A stretch of DNA of 37,306 bases. Source: Primorskyibacter flagellatus. Its GTDB lineage: Bacteria > Pseudomonadota > Alphaproteobacteria > Rhodobacterales > Rhodobacteraceae. Shown here in pieces: positions 1 through 9,581 of the stretch (position 1 is its first letter; every line of letters starts with the position of its first letter). Both the position numbers and the translations under genes were made by a program. Where the stretch lies: contig NZ_FWYD01000029.1 in NCBI RefSeq assembly GCF_900176485.1, forward strand, positions 1-37,306. Reading direction: 5' to 3'. The notes under the pieces are model-generated. The model was not told where the DNA came from and searched no databases. It saw nothing but the letters and a program-made list of their open reading frames with translations.

Positions 1-54
1 TCTTGTTCATCTTCGCTCCTTAAAGGCTACGATGAACCAGAAACCCTCCGTTGT

Positions 55-543
55 TCAAATCGCCATATCTGTCCCATAGGTGCTGACGTCAGACAAGTAG
101 GGGTGCGTCTGTGGCTTCACGCCGAGAGGGTTGAATTTTCGATTATAGGCGTCGACGAACTCTTGCGGGATGGCGTAGCGGACAAGTACGCCCTTGGCCG
201 CCTTTCGTGTGGCAATCCATTCCTTGTCTGGCATGTCGAATCTGCCGATGCTGGACAGCGCGATGGCCACCAGCTTGATGATGTCGTCCTGCGAGACGCC
301 TGTTCTGGCCTGGTGCTCCTCGATCTCGGAGAGGTATTTTTCAGCGATGTGCAGATGCGTTTGCGGGCTTTGAGAGACGATCGTTTTTTTCTTTCTCTCC
401 GTTCCCGTTCCCCTCGCCGCCGCCGCTGTGTCAGGTAGCTGGACAGGGTTCGCACTTGATTGGTCAAGGCGCTTCCTGTCACCAATATGAATGGCCGCGC
501 CTGTTGTGTCGGGGTGTAGGACCTGCGCTTTGGGTTTAGGCAT
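55..543 (-). CDS. Hypothetical protein downstream of ParA remnant
   Basis: This encodes about 162 residues and I do not recognise the family. The ATG at 543 overlaps the end of the upstream parA remnant by 8 bases (ATGCCTAA shared), which suggests translational coupling. An in-frame ATG at 576 is possible but would extend further into parA. The N-terminal third is polar and basic, with an Arg/Lys-rich patch (TERKKK) around residue 50, and looks disordered. The rest looks helical, with the segment EKYLSEIEEHQARTGVSQ followed by a hydrophobic helix. A small gene directly after parA on an alphaproteobacterial plasmid often acts in partition, as a ParB-like or accessory DNA-binding protein. That role is inferred from position only; I see no ParB motif. 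Confidence 0.55.
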   Translation of the reverse strand: MPKPKAQVLHPDTTGAAIHIGDRKRLDQSSANPVQLPDTAAAARGTGTERKKKTIVSQSPQTHLHIAEKYLSEIEEHQARTGVSQDDIIKLVAIALSSIGRFDMPDKEWIATRKAAKGVLVRYAIPQEFVDAYNRKFNPLGVKPQTHPYLSDVSTYGTDMAI

Positions 544-1051
544 CCTCGGCCTCCCAGACATTGTGTGACAGGACATCGTTCATCACCTGCATCGCCAGTT
601 CCAGAAGTTCGGTGCTGTGCCCGGCGGTGATCCGGGCGCCGTCGTAGCCCTCCGAGATCTGATGCTTGATGATCTCGCCGAGCGGTCCCTTGTCTGTCAT
701 CATGGCCAGTGTGGCGCGATGTGGCACCATCGTCTTGACGACCGGAAGATCCTTCCGCGCGCGCTCGAGATATTTCCGCCCGGTCACCGAAAGCCGCGAC
801 AGGTTCTTGATATTGTTTGCCACGAAACAGTGCGAAGGCCGCGGTGACCCCGCACCAAGACGGAGGTAGAACGCCTCCATCCACTCGCGTGTGGCGGCGG
901 CAGAGACAGCGTCCGGCTGCGACAGCTGCAAGGGGGACATGACAAAGTCCGACACGGCCAGCAACTGGTCCAGCGCTTTCGTGGCGAAGCCGGGCGTGTC
1001 GAGAAGGACAAGATCGGCTGAGCGGGTATCATAGGCGTCAATCCTTGGCCT
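536..1051 (-). pseudogene. parA: ParA-family partition ATPase, 5'-truncated
   Basis: The frame encodes only the C-terminal two thirds of a ParA/MinD-type ATPase. The Walker B-like stretch LVLLDTPGF lies at about 1015-990 and is followed by DQLLAVSDFVMSPLQLSQPD, typical of ParA C-terminal halves. The deviant Walker A motif (KGGxGKT) and everything before it are missing. Reading upstream, the frame meets a TAA at 1052-1054 and has no ATG or GTG in the remaining coding stretch. A TTG at 964 would give a non-functional 142-residue fragment. The break lies between about 1040 and 1054, just before the divergent hsdR fragment. ParA proteins segregate low-copy plasmids, so this remnant suggests the region derives from a plasmid or chromid. 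Confidence 0.75.
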
Positions 1052-1107
1052 TTATATAGGGCACAGGTTATCGTAACGCAAATTTTTTCCCGACAGGCCG
1101 TTTGTTC

Positions 1108-3882
1108 ATGACATTTTCCCGTACCCCTGACACCCGTGAAGAGGCGGCCTCCAAGCTGCCAGCTTTGCATGTGCTGATTTCCATGGGGTGGGAGTATCTT
1201 AACCCCACCGATGCACTCGCCTTGCGAGGGTCGGAACGCGGTGTGTTGCTGGAGCCTATCTTGCGGGAACGGCTCAAGGGGCATCGGTTCGACTTCAAAG
1301 GCCAGACCTATCCGCTCTCTGCTGGTGGCATTGATCAGGTGGTGCGCGAGATCAGCGCCACGGGCCTGAACGAAGGGCTGATCCCTGCAAATGAGGCGAT
1401 CTACAAGCACCTGACGTTGGGCATCACGGTCACCGAGTTCGTGGATGGCCAGCGCACTTCCGTCACTGTGCCATTGATCGACTGGGCGGACCCCGCCGCC
1501 AATATCCTTCAGGTCACCGAAGAACTCAGCGTTGAGCGGCCTGCTGGCATGGGGCGGTTTCGGCCCGATGTGGTTTGTTATGTGAACGGCATCCCCCTGG
1601 TGGTGATCGAGGCGAAGCGGCCCGTGTCATCGACCAAGGACAAAGCGATGGTGGATGAAGGCATCAGCCAGCACCTGAGAAACCAAAAAACCGACGGCAT
1701 TCAGGACCTCTATGCCTATTCGCAACTGCTGCTGTCGATCTCTGGCAATAATGGGCGCTATGGCACCACGGGCACGGATAAGAAGTTCTGGGGAGCATGG
1801 ACCGAGGAAGAGATCACGGAAGGTCAGATGCAGGCCGTGAAGTCCACGCCCCTGTCAGAGGCTCAGAGAGAGGCGCTGTTCGCCGACAAGCCCAAGTGGA
1901 TGCGCGACGACTTTGACAGTCTCCACAGCGGACCCGTGTGGCCCACAGAGCAGGACAGGCTGATCATCAGCCTACTGCGGCCTGACCGCCTGCTGGATTT
2001 CACCAGACGGTTCATTTTCTTCGACCGGAAACTGGGCAAGATCGCGGCGCGGTATCAGCAGGTACAGGGGGCCAAGGCCATCCTGACCCAGGTATCCCAC
2101 CAGAAGCCCGATGGCAGCCGTGAGGGCGGCGTTATCTGGCACACCACAGGTTCGGGCAAGTCGAACCTGATGGTGTTCCTGACAAAGGCGCTGCTGTTGG
2201 ACGCAGAGCTCGCCGGATGTCGCATCATCATTGTCACAGATCGTGTGGACCTTGAGAAACAGCTTGCGGCAACGTTCATGACGGGTGGGGCCTTCGGGTC
2301 TGCGGTGGCGACCAAGAAGGAGGGTGAGACCTCCAAGGTGCAGTCCGGTCGCGATCTGGCCAAACGTATTGGTTCTGGGTCAGAACGGATCATCTTCACG
2401 CTGCTTCAGAAGTTCAACTCAGCGACCAAGCTGCCGGAGTGCAAGAACACCTCTGACAAAATCATCGTTCTGGTCGATGAGGGGCATCGCAGCCAGGGCG
2501 GCGAGAACCATGAGCGGATGCGGCTGGCACTGCCCAACGCAGCCTTCATCGCCTTCACGGGAACGCCGCTGCTGAAAGAAGACAAAACCCGTAACAAGTT
2601 CGGCCCGATCCTTCACGCTTATACCATGCAGGATGCCGTCGAGGACGGAGCGGTCACCCCATTGGTTTATGAGGAACGTCGGCCCGTTGTTGATATCAAT
2701 GATGCTGCTATCGATTCTTGGTTCGACAAGATCACAACCGGGTTATCGGACAGCCAGAAGTCCGATCTGAAGCAGAAGTATTCCAGCCGTGGTCAGATAT
2801 ATGGAGCGGCCAATCGTATCGACCTGATCGCCTACGACATCGCGATCCATTTCACCGAGAACTTTACCAAGCTGAAGCTCGGCTTGAAGGCGCAATTGGC
2901 GACTGACAGTAAGCTGTCTGCGATCCGGTACAAGAAAGCACTCGATGAAACTGGCCTCGTGACCAGCGCGGTTGTGATCTCGGCCCCCGACACCCGTGAA
3001 GGTCATGATGATACAGATGATGCAAAGACACCTGAGGTGCAGACCTGGTGGAAAATGAATGTTGGCAATGATGCGGACGTCTATGAAACTGATGTCATCG
3101 AACGGTTTGGCACCGATGGCGCACCGGATATCCTGATCGTCGTGGACAAGCTGCTGACCGGCTTTGACGAACCCCGAAACGCCGTCCTTTATATCGACAA
3201 ACACCTCAAGGGTCATAACCTGCTTCAGGCTATCGCGCGAGTGAACCGTCTGCATGAGGCCAAACAATTCGGGTACTTGATCGACTATCGCGGGATTCTT
3301 GCTGAACTGGACACGTCGATCCAGGATTACGCGGACCTCGCTTCACAAACCCAAGCCGGATACGAGATCGACGATCTCGCGGTGTCACCTGCTTGGAGAA
3401 AACGGGACCCGCCTCGTCGTGGCAACCGACCATCTCGTCTCTCCGACGTTCGAGTGCGGACCGCCGCGACAATTGCAGCTGATATCAAGTCAGTCTCCAA
3501 AGATTCCCAGATTAAAATGCTAAAGTGCGTCAGAACGACTGCATTATTACATTTTAGTGCTAAGCGACAGCGCCTCGCCTGCGTCACCGGGGTTCTGGTG
3601 CAGTACGGCATAGATCGCGGCTTCCCAGGGCTCGTCAAGGAACTCATCGCATATCGGACCCGTTTTTCGATCCGTCAGTTGACGTCCTGCAGCGAAAGCA
3701 CGCGGCTGGCCGACAATTCTCCGGCCTCCGAAAGGATCGGGTATGACACCGCCGCGATATGCGCGTTGATGCGTTTCAGGTCACGCAGAATATCAAGATG
3801 CAGGGTCGTGGATCCAAGCGTTTCGGGCTGTCCCGCCTGCAGTCGCGCGATATGGCGCTTCTGTGACCGCTCCTCGATCTGA
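1108..3882 (+). pseudogene. hsdR: Type I restriction endonuclease subunit R, C-terminally truncated
   Basis: This is the motor and nuclease subunit of a type I restriction system. The nuclease core PDVVCYVNGIPLVVIEAKR lies near residues 150-170. The SF2 translocase motifs follow: TTGSGKS near 345, VDEGHRSQGG near 455, AFTGTPLL near 482, LLTGFDEP near 682 and QAIARVNR near 710. Family similarity stops at YEIDDL (about 3375). The remaining roughly 165 codons to the stop at 3882 are unrelated, arginine-rich sequence and overlap the opposite gene. HsdR proteins are usually about 1000 residues or more, so the C-terminal HsdM-binding region is lost. No hsdM or hsdS is present. The start is the ATG at 1108 (a TTG lies at 1102), with no good ribosome site. 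A working enzyme is unlikely. Confidence 0.78.
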
Positions 3883-5330
3883 CGCACATGGACCTTCTCG
3901 GCCGTCAGCCGCCGCGCGAGAGCGATATCGCGGCTGTGGAAGACGGATTGCGCCAGTTCGAGGTTCAGCAGGGTCTTGCGATAGAGCTCACCTATCTCTT
4001 CCTCGCCCGCCGCAGAGAATTTCACCTGCCGCTCTGCTTTCTTGCGCGCCATCTCTGACAGATCACGGTCAATGATGTCACCCACGTGTTCAAGGTTGAT
4101 CGCGTAGGACAGGACTTCGCGCATGCGCGCACTGGCGCTCTCCGGCAGTTCCTTGCGACCCAGCCGAAGGAAATACATCTTCACCTCGGACAGCGCGGCG
4201 TCGACACGATCGTCGAGCCTGGCGATTTCGCGGCTGGCCTCCGGATCGTCGACCAGCAGGGATCGCAGGTTGAGCTCCATCATCAGGGCGACATTGTCGC
4301 CGATCCGCAAGACCTCGCGCACAGCGCCGCCAAGCGCCAGTGCGGGCGTGTCGAGCGCCGCGTCGTCAAGATAGGACGGCGCGCCCTGCTCGGCATCAGG
4401 GTCAGGCCAGATCTGCCTCGTGATGCGCTCGAACGGACCCAGCAGAGGCAGGAAAAGCAGCAACAGGATGGCATTGAAGCCCAGGTGCGCAACGATGGCG
4501 ATACACCCCACCGAAGGCAGAAGGTCCGCCAGCAACGGCCCGGTGAAGCTAGCCGTGACCAGCGCGACCAACGCGCCGGTTCCCCTTACGGTGAGGTTCC
4601 CGTTGACGAGCCGTCTTGCCTCGGGTCCTTCAGAGGCCACGGCAAGGCAGGGCAGCACAGCGCCGCCCAGGTTGGCACCGGCCACCAACGCCACCACCAG
4701 TGACGGGGTAATCGTTCCGGCCTCGGCAAGCATGGCGATGAAAAGCACGACCGCCAGGCTGGATGACGAGGCGAAGGCAAGTATTGCGGCCAGAAGCAGG
4801 CCAAAGATCGGTCCCTGATCCAGCGCCGAGAGAATGGCCGCGGTGACCTCGGCCGCTTGCAACGGTTCGGTGGCGGTGCCAAGCAGATCCAGCGCAAAGA
4901 GCATCAGCCCCAGCCCGATCAATGCCTCGCCGATGCCGCGACCCCGCGCCAACCGGCTGCGCGAATGGGTCACGACGCCGGACAAGACAAGCACCGGCGA
5001 CAGCCAATGCAGATCGTTTACCAGTATTGCAGCTGTCAGTGCGGTGCCCAGGTTGGCCCCCAGAAGAACCGCCTGTGCCATGCGTGGCGCGACGATATTG
5101 CGATAGACGAACGAAGCCGCGATCACTGCCGTCGCAGTCGAGGATTGCACCAGAATGGTGGCGAACAGGCCCGATATCGCGGCGACAACGCGGTTGCCGG
5201 TACCCTTCGCAATCCCCTGGCGCAGCGATGCGCCAAAACCCGAAAGCACGCCTGATTTCACTATGCGCAAGGCCCAAAGCACCAGCGCACCGGCACCCAG
5301 CAGTTCGATAAGCTGAAGGGCCGAAGTCAT
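3675..5330 (-). CDS. Na+/phosphate cotransporter with PhoU-like domain (NptA/YjbB type)
   Basis: About 551 residues. The N-terminal part has hydrophobic helices and the two inverted repeats of the Na/Pi-cotransporter family. The signature LVQSSTATAV lies near residue 60, and the degenerate second repeat FASSSSLAVVLFIA is near 205. From about residue 330 the protein becomes charged and helical and resembles PhoU (SYAINLEHVGDIIDRDL). The family moves inorganic phosphate across the inner membrane with Na+. The ATG at 5330 follows a G-rich stretch (GGGGGGCGGC) and is preferred over the ATG at 5354. The gene is divergent from the LacI-type regulator 119 bases away and adjoins the phosphatase operon, which fits a role in handling phosphate released from organic esters. 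The family assignment is strong; the link to the operon is inference. Confidence 0.85.
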   Translation of the reverse strand: MTSALQLIELLGAGALVLWALRIVKSGVLSGFGASLRQGIAKGTGNRVVAAISGLFATILVQSSTATAVIAASFVYRNIVAPRMAQAVLLGANLGTALTAAILVNDLHWLSPVLVLSGVVTHSRSRLARGRGIGEALIGLGLMLFALDLLGTATEPLQAAEVTAAILSALDQGPIFGLLLAAILAFASSSSLAVVLFIAMLAEAGTITPSLVVALVAGANLGGAVLPCLAVASEGPEARRLVNGNLTVRGTGALVALVTASFTGPLLADLLPSVGCIAIVAHLGFNAILLLLFLPLLGPFERITRQIWPDPDAEQGAPSYLDDAALDTPALALGGAVREVLRIGDNVALMMELNLRSLLVDDPEASREIARLDDRVDAALSEVKMYFLRLGRKELPESASARMREVLSYAINLEHVGDIIDRDLSEMARKKAERQVKFSAAGEEEIGELYRKTLLNLELAQSVFHSRDIALARRLTAEKVHVRQIEERSQKRHIARLQAGQPETLGSTTLHLDILRDLKRINAHIAAVSYPILSEAGELSASRVLSLQDVN

Positions 5331-5433
5331 GCCGCCCCCCAGCCGAATGGGCACCGATTCGGACCGTCGTCAGCTTTCGCTTGAGGCCTGCAGGGGCAGA
5401 CACTAAGTTGCCGAGTGAACATAGTTACAACCA

Positions 5434-5441
5434 TTTGCAAA
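5434..5441. promoter_or_regulatory. Palindrome TTTGCAAA before LacI-type gene
   Basis: A perfect 8-bp palindrome ends 8 bases before the regulator start codon, in the divergent intergenic region with the phosphate cotransporter gene. LacI-family proteins often bind TTGCAA-like half sites, and a related TGCAA-N4-TTGCA repeat lies at 17001-17014 before the operon this regulator probably controls. Autoregulation is therefore possible. The site is short and could occur by chance. Confidence 0.25.
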
Positions 5442-5449
5442 GGCAGTGC

Positions 5450-6469
5450 ATGACCGGACCGACCACGCGCCGCGGCGACAGAGCCTCTTATGTCAGCGCC
5501 AACGAGGTAGCGGAACGCGCCGGCGTGTCCCGCTCGGCGGTATCGCGCACCTTTTCCGGTGCCGGCAGCGTGGCGCCTGCGACGCGGCGAAAGGTCCTGA
5601 AAGCCGCCGAAGAACTCGGATATCATGCCAACATGCTGGCGCGGGGACTGGTGGGCGAGCCCTCCAAGATCGTGTGTCTGATCGCGGCAGATGTCGGCCA
5701 GCCCTACCACAGCGCGATGATCGACAAGGTCACCCGGCAGCTTCAGCTGCACGGCAAAGTGGCCATGATCATCAATACCGGCGGCGATGAGGACAGCGTC
5801 AGCCAGGCCCTGCGGCAAAGCCTGCACTACCGGGCGGAGGCTTCTGTCGTGCTGAGCGGGGCACCGCCCGCGAAACTGGTGCAAAGCTGTCTGTCGAACG
5901 GCCAGCGCGTAGTGCTGGTCAACCGTGATGATGATGCCGAGGGGGTCGAGCGCATACGCATCGACAATACCGTCGCCTGCCGCGAAGCGCTGGCCTTGCT
6001 GCGCCGGGCGGGTTGTACGCGGCTGGTCTGTGTTTCGTCGCAGGCACGGACCACGTCGATCACCTCGCGCGAAGAGGCCTTCTCCGAGGCGGCCGCCGAG
6101 CTCGGGATCGAGATCGACGTCACACGGATCGGCCCGACAAGCTACGACACCGGGCTCGAATCCGCGCGGGTGCTTCTGGGGCGGTCCAACCCGCCTGACG
6201 GGGTGTTCTGCGTCACCGACCTTCTGGCCTTCGGCTTCATGGATGCCGCGCGCAACATCTTTGGCATCGATATCCCCGGCGATCTCTGTGTCATCGGCTT
6301 TGACGACGTGCCGCAGGCGCGCTGGTCGGCCTATGAGCTGACGACCTTTCGCCAACCCATGGATGAAATGGTCGAACGCATCGCCGAGATCCTGACCTCG
6401 GATTCCAGCGGCAGCGACTCCGCGTTCGAGGTTCTCCCGGTCTGGCGCAAGACTGTTCGGATGGGCTAG
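5450..6469 (+). CDS. LacI-family transcriptional regulator (island 1)
   Basis: 339 residues. The N-terminal LacI helix-turn-helix, VSANEVAERAGVSRSAVSRT, sits at about residues 14-33 and is followed by the hinge helix region AAEELGYHANMLARGL. The remainder is a periplasmic-binding-protein-like sensor domain with VFCVTDLLAFGFMDAAR and VIGFDDVPQARWSAYELTT, typical of the Peripla_BP_3 class. The start is the ATG at 5450, because residues further upstream do not fit the family. The gene converges with the metallophosphoesterase gene, overlapping its 3' end by 4 bases. It probably represses the transport-phosphatase operon read from about 17 kb and may sense a sugar or polyol phosphate. It is a paralogue of the regulator at 26164. 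The ligand is unknown. Confidence 0.88.
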   Translation: MTGPTTRRGDRASYVSANEVAERAGVSRSAVSRTFSGAGSVAPATRRKVLKAAEELGYHANMLARGLVGEPSKIVCLIAADVGQPYHSAMIDKVTRQLQLHGKVAMIINTGGDEDSVSQALRQSLHYRAEASVVLSGAPPAKLVQSCLSNGQRVVLVNRDDDAEGVERIRIDNTVACREALALLRRAGCTRLVCVSSQARTTSITSREEAFSEAAAELGIEIDVTRIGPTSYDTGLESARVLLGRSNPPDGVFCVTDLLAFGFMDAARNIFGIDIPGDLCVIGFDDVPQARWSAYELTTFRQPMDEMVERIAEILTSDSSGSDSAFEVLPVWRKTVRMG

Positions 6470-8019
6470 CACGGAACAGCAACCGCCCGGAGTCGATCAA
6501 GAGCCGCCCGTTTGTTGTCAGCGCCGCCCAGCAGCAGCCCGAGCGTGCGCAAGAAGACGACAACAACTGCCTCGTCCGATCCCGGCGCAAAGTCCCGGTG
6601 GCCATAGGTCCGCATCAGCTCTGTATAAAGCGCATGCCGCTCCGGGCTCACGTCGGCCACGGCACCGCCCCCGGCCTCGCGCAACCTGTACCAGTCAACG
6701 AAGACATCGGCGGCGGGAATATCTGGCAGGCCCATCTCGACAGGTCCCAACCGCGAGACCATATCGGCCAAGCTGTCGTTCTCCACCATCGTCCGCATCC
6801 CGAGCGGCCAGTCTTCGGACAGACGCCGTTTCAGCACGACGGTACGGAACTGCCGGTCGAGAAACTGCCGATAATCCGCCGCATCCATTACCGAACTCCC
6901 GTGCCTCGTCCGGGCAGCCTCGGCGCGGTAGCGGCTGAACCAGGCATCGAAATCCGGCACCGCGTCCAAGGGCCGATCGCCAATACTCGCACCCTCGGCG
7001 GAAAGTTCAAGGCATTTCCAGCCTGCGGGATAGGACACGGTCGAGGGAACCGAGACATTGACCAACCCGCCTTGCTCCGCCTGGGCCGTGGAGTCCACGT
7101 GCCAGTGGCCGCTGAAATGCGATTGCAGACCGGTGGCCGCGATGGCCCGTGTCACCTCGGGTTCCGGCATCCTGCGCGCGCCCGCGCGCGAGCCGGGCAG
7201 TCTTGCCAGTTCCGTCGTGCACCCGTGGAAGACGTCGACAACCGGGTAGTGAGAGAAGGCCACCAGCCGCTTGTTCGCGGCCCCTGCCCGCCCTGCCACG
7301 TCGCGCATCCAGTCCAGCAGGTAGGACTTGTGCCGCAGGACGGCGTTCCAGCCTTCCTTGCTGCAATCGCTGTACCCGCCCTGCCCGTCGGGCAGGTAGA
7401 CATTGGCGTCGATGGACAACAGCCACAGACCCTCGACCGGCTCCACGAGATAGGAAAGATCGCAGGCGGACGCGCGGCGGGCCGGATCGGGTGCCGTGCC
7501 AAAAGGGGTTTCCCAGTGGAGGTCGGCGCGCTGCGGGTGATAGCCAAGCTCGCCAGCACAGGCCATCATGTCGTGATATCCGACCATGCGCATACCCGGG
7601 CAGATATCTGCGCCCTCGCAATGCGGAAAGTCCCGCCCCGCACACGCCCGGACGCCGCCGTCGGCATCCACCATGTTTTTCGCCAGTGGCTTGCCGGTCA
7701 TCGACCACTGGTCGTGATTGCCGGGGGTTGCGAAAAAGCGGATGCCGTGGCACCGGGTGTAATCGGCCAGAAGGTCGGACACCGCTTGCCAGTTCGCCGG
7801 TTGCCCGTCATCCGTCAGATCGCCCACGATCATGCACAGGCGTATCCCCTCTGCCGCAACCGCGTCAAGCGCGGCGCGAACCGCGGCCTCGCTTTCGTTG
7901 AAGACGCGGGTCGAATGCAGGCTGTCGGCCAATGAGCGCACGAAAGCCGGCACACCTGCAGGCTCACCGAAACGGACGTCGTGCAGATGTGGATCGGACA
8001 GGACGGCGATACGGATCAT
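6466..8019 (-). CDS. Calcineurin-like metallophosphoesterase
   Basis: 517 residues. All motifs of a dinuclear metallophosphoesterase are present: DPHLHD (9-14), GDLTDDG (66-72), PGNHDQW (99-105), FSHYP near 250 and HFSGHWHVD near 300. The closest familiar relatives are cyclic-nucleotide and glycerophosphodiester phosphodiesterases (CpdA/GpdQ type), but this protein is about 200 residues longer. The extra C-terminal region has no recognisable domain. No signal peptide is visible, so it should act in the cytoplasm. Its ATG overlaps the stop of the upstream phosphatase gene (ATGA, 8016-8019), making it the last gene of a coupled operon behind an ABC importer. Hydrolysis of an imported phosphodiester or cyclic phosphate is the likely job; the substrate is not known. 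Confidence 0.85.
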   Translation of the reverse strand: MIRIAVLSDPHLHDVRFGEPAGVPAFVRSLADSLHSTRVFNESEAAVRAALDAVAAEGIRLCMIVGDLTDDGQPANWQAVSDLLADYTRCHGIRFFATPGNHDQWSMTGKPLAKNMVDADGGVRACAGRDFPHCEGADICPGMRMVGYHDMMACAGELGYHPQRADLHWETPFGTAPDPARRASACDLSYLVEPVEGLWLLSIDANVYLPDGQGGYSDCSKEGWNAVLRHKSYLLDWMRDVAGRAGAANKRLVAFSHYPVVDVFHGCTTELARLPGSRAGARRMPEPEVTRAIAATGLQSHFSGHWHVDSTAQAEQGGLVNVSVPSTVSYPAGWKCLELSAEGASIGDRPLDAVPDFDAWFSRYRAEAARTRHGSSVMDAADYRQFLDRQFRTVVLKRRLSEDWPLGMRTMVENDSLADMVSRLGPVEMGLPDIPAADVFVDWYRLREAGGGAVADVSPERHALYTELMRTYGHRDFAPGSDEAVVVVFLRTLGLLLGGADNKRAALDRLRAVAVPC

Positions 8020-8666
8020 TTCGTCTGGCCGGTATCCGCCTGTTCGGGGTCGCGGTGGCCGATCCGGTCAATCCAGTCAGAGGCCGTGCAGGCCGCTTCG
8101 ATCAGCATCGGCTTGGGTGCCTCGAACCATTCGTCATGGCGCAGCTGGCGCCGGATGCGGACATGCTCCAGCGCGGCGTCCATCGTCGGATAGCGGTCCG
8201 GCATCTGCTTGTGCAAAAGCAGCGCCACCAACGCAACCGACCTGCTGCGCCCGCCGCGACAGTTCACCAAGACGTTGCCGCGTTCGCGCAGCGGATAAGA
8301 GGAGCGTTCCGGTAGGATCTGCGACAGCGCGCCAACAAGCTGATAATACCCCGCCAGCATCATCGTCTCGGCGTTTCCCGCGCCATCCACGAGGCCAAGT
8401 TTGTAATAGCGAAAGGCCCCGTGCCCATAGGTCAGGTGGCCCTCTCCGACGGATGGGTCCGGCGCATCGACAAGGTTCACGTCAAGATTGACCGCGCAAT
8501 TGATGACAGTGCTGATCCCCCGCTCGCGCAAGAGCGGCAGGTTCGACATGCCTTCACGACCGCCGACATAAACCGCGACACCATAGGGCTCGAGTCGCTC
8601 CTCGATCAGGCTGATCTCGGGGCGGTCGTAGTGGGGCACGTTGCTTTGCGGAGAGGTCTGGTTCAT
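8016..8666 (-). CDS. Dual-specificity/tyrosine-type phosphatase family protein
   Basis: 216 residues of the cysteine phosphatase superfamily. The P-loop CRGGRSR occupies residues 136-142, giving nucleophile Cys136 and Arg142 in the CX5R pattern. The usual His before the Cys is Asn here (VNC). The loop LVDGAGNAE holds Asp94, the probable general acid. The paralogue at 25571 shares the P-loop, the DGxGNA loop and the N-terminal pattern of a strand followed by a G-rich turn. No signal peptide is present. The gene is coupled by ATGA overlaps on both sides (8663-8666 and 8016-8019) to an inositol-monophosphatase-type gene and to the metallophosphoesterase. A small phosphorylated metabolite is a more natural substrate than a phosphoprotein in this operon; that is inference. 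Confidence 0.82.
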   Translation of the reverse strand: MNQTSPQSNVPHYDRPEISLIEERLEPYGVAVYVGGREGMSNLPLLRERGISTVINCAVNLDVNLVDAPDPSVGEGHLTYGHGAFRYYKLGLVDGAGNAETMMLAGYYQLVGALSQILPERSSYPLRERGNVLVNCRGGRSRSVALVALLLHKQMPDRYPTMDAALEHVRIRRQLRHDEWFEAPKPMLIEAACTASDWIDRIGHRDPEQADTGQTK

Positions 8667-9508
8667 GCGATCATCCTTGCACGGTCAGTTGAATTCGAGT
8701 GCGACGCCAGCGGAATACCCGTCGACGCGCTGATTTCGGGTGCCAACGCGGGCACGACGGCCAGCACCGCGCCACCGTTGCTCAACCCGTCCTCGGGCAG
8801 ATCACTGACACGGCCACCGGCCTCTTCGACCAGCAGCAGACCGGCCAGGCAATCCCAGGCGTTCATGTGAAGTTCGGCATATCCGTCAGAGCGGCCATCT
8901 GCGACATATACCAGCCCCAGCGCGCCCGACGCACCCCGGCGCACGTTGGCACCATGATCCAGCAGCCGGTTCAGAACCGAAAGGTATTCCTGCTGCGGGC
9001 GTCGATTGTTCCAGCCAAGCTCCAGACAGGCGGCGGCAAAGGTGCGGGTTCCGGCCACGTGGATGGGCTGCCCGTTGCAGGATGCGCCCATGCCGCGCCG
9101 GGCGAACCAGAGCTCATCCGTCGCAGGCGAGAAGACCGCACCGATTTCCGTGATGCCGTCGCGCACATAGGCAACCGAGATGCAGAAATGCGGTATCCTC
9201 CGGGCGAAATTGGCGGTCCCGTCGATCGGATCGACCACCCATACCGAACGGCCCGTCACCGAGCCCCCGGTCTCCTCGCCGAGAAATTCGTCCCCGGGCA
9301 AGGCGGCGGCGATCCCGGCGCGCAGGTGTTCTTCGACAGCGGCGTCGGTCTCGGTCAGAAAATCCTGCGATCCCTTCATCGCGATTTCGTCGGTGTCGCG
9401 GCGACGGAAGCCGTCAAGGGCGATCCGTCCGGCACTCTGAATCAGGGAAAGGCACAGGTTGGCACGTTCGACAATATGCTTGTCCGCGGGTTTGGCTGCT
9501 TGGTCCAT
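8663..9508 (-). CDS. Inositol monophosphatase family protein (first of two)
   Basis: 281 residues. Mg2+-dependent phosphatase of the IMPase/FBPase superfamily. It shows the metal-binding Glu-Glu of FLGEETGG (near 79), the signature VDPIDGTANF (92-101, with Asp93, Asp96 and Thr98), and NAWDCLAGLLLVEEAGG near 225, which carries the third metal Asp. The ATG at 9508 is chosen over in-frame upstream codons because the alignable domain begins there and the longer N-terminus lacks IMPase features. It is followed by the phosphatase gene with a 4-base overlap and preceded by a second IMPase-family gene 73 bases upstream. It probably removes phosphate from a sugar, polyol or inositol monophosphate delivered by the importer; exact substrate specificity cannot be read from sequence. 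Confidence 0.85.
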   Translation of the reverse strand: MDQAAKPADKHIVERANLCLSLIQSAGRIALDGFRRRDTDEIAMKGSQDFLTETDAAVEEHLRAGIAAALPGDEFLGEETGGSVTGRSVWVVDPIDGTANFARRIPHFCISVAYVRDGITEIGAVFSPATDELWFARRGMGASCNGQPIHVAGTRTFAAACLELGWNNRRPQQEYLSVLNRLLDHGANVRRGASGALGLVYVADGRSDGYAELHMNAWDCLAGLLLVEEAGGRVSDLPEDGLSNGGAVLAVVPALAPEISASTGIPLASHSNSTDRARMIA

Positions 9509-9581
9509 GCAGTAAAGGCTCCGTTCGAGAAAAAGCGCGCGGGCGCGGGTCTTTGGGTGTCGGCAAGAATGCGGTTCGTTG

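Noticed and set aside
3385-3674. A gene or terminator between the hsdR remnant and the Na/phosphate carrier
   Set aside because: Short frames here match nothing known, and the inverted TAAAATG/CATTTTA pair is too far apart to be a terminator.
6598-7935. Long plus-strand open frames opposite the metallophosphoesterase and the IMPases (also 8699-9781, 9579-10454, 10837-11913)
   Set aside because: They show the biased composition of antisense frames in high-GC DNA, have no motifs or ribosome sites, and oppose genes with clear catalytic motifs.
8016-8666. Cysteine phytase (PTP-like phytase) for the phosphatase
   Set aside because: Those enzymes are secreted, longer and have an HCxAGxGR P-loop; this protein has no signal peptide and has CRGGRSR.
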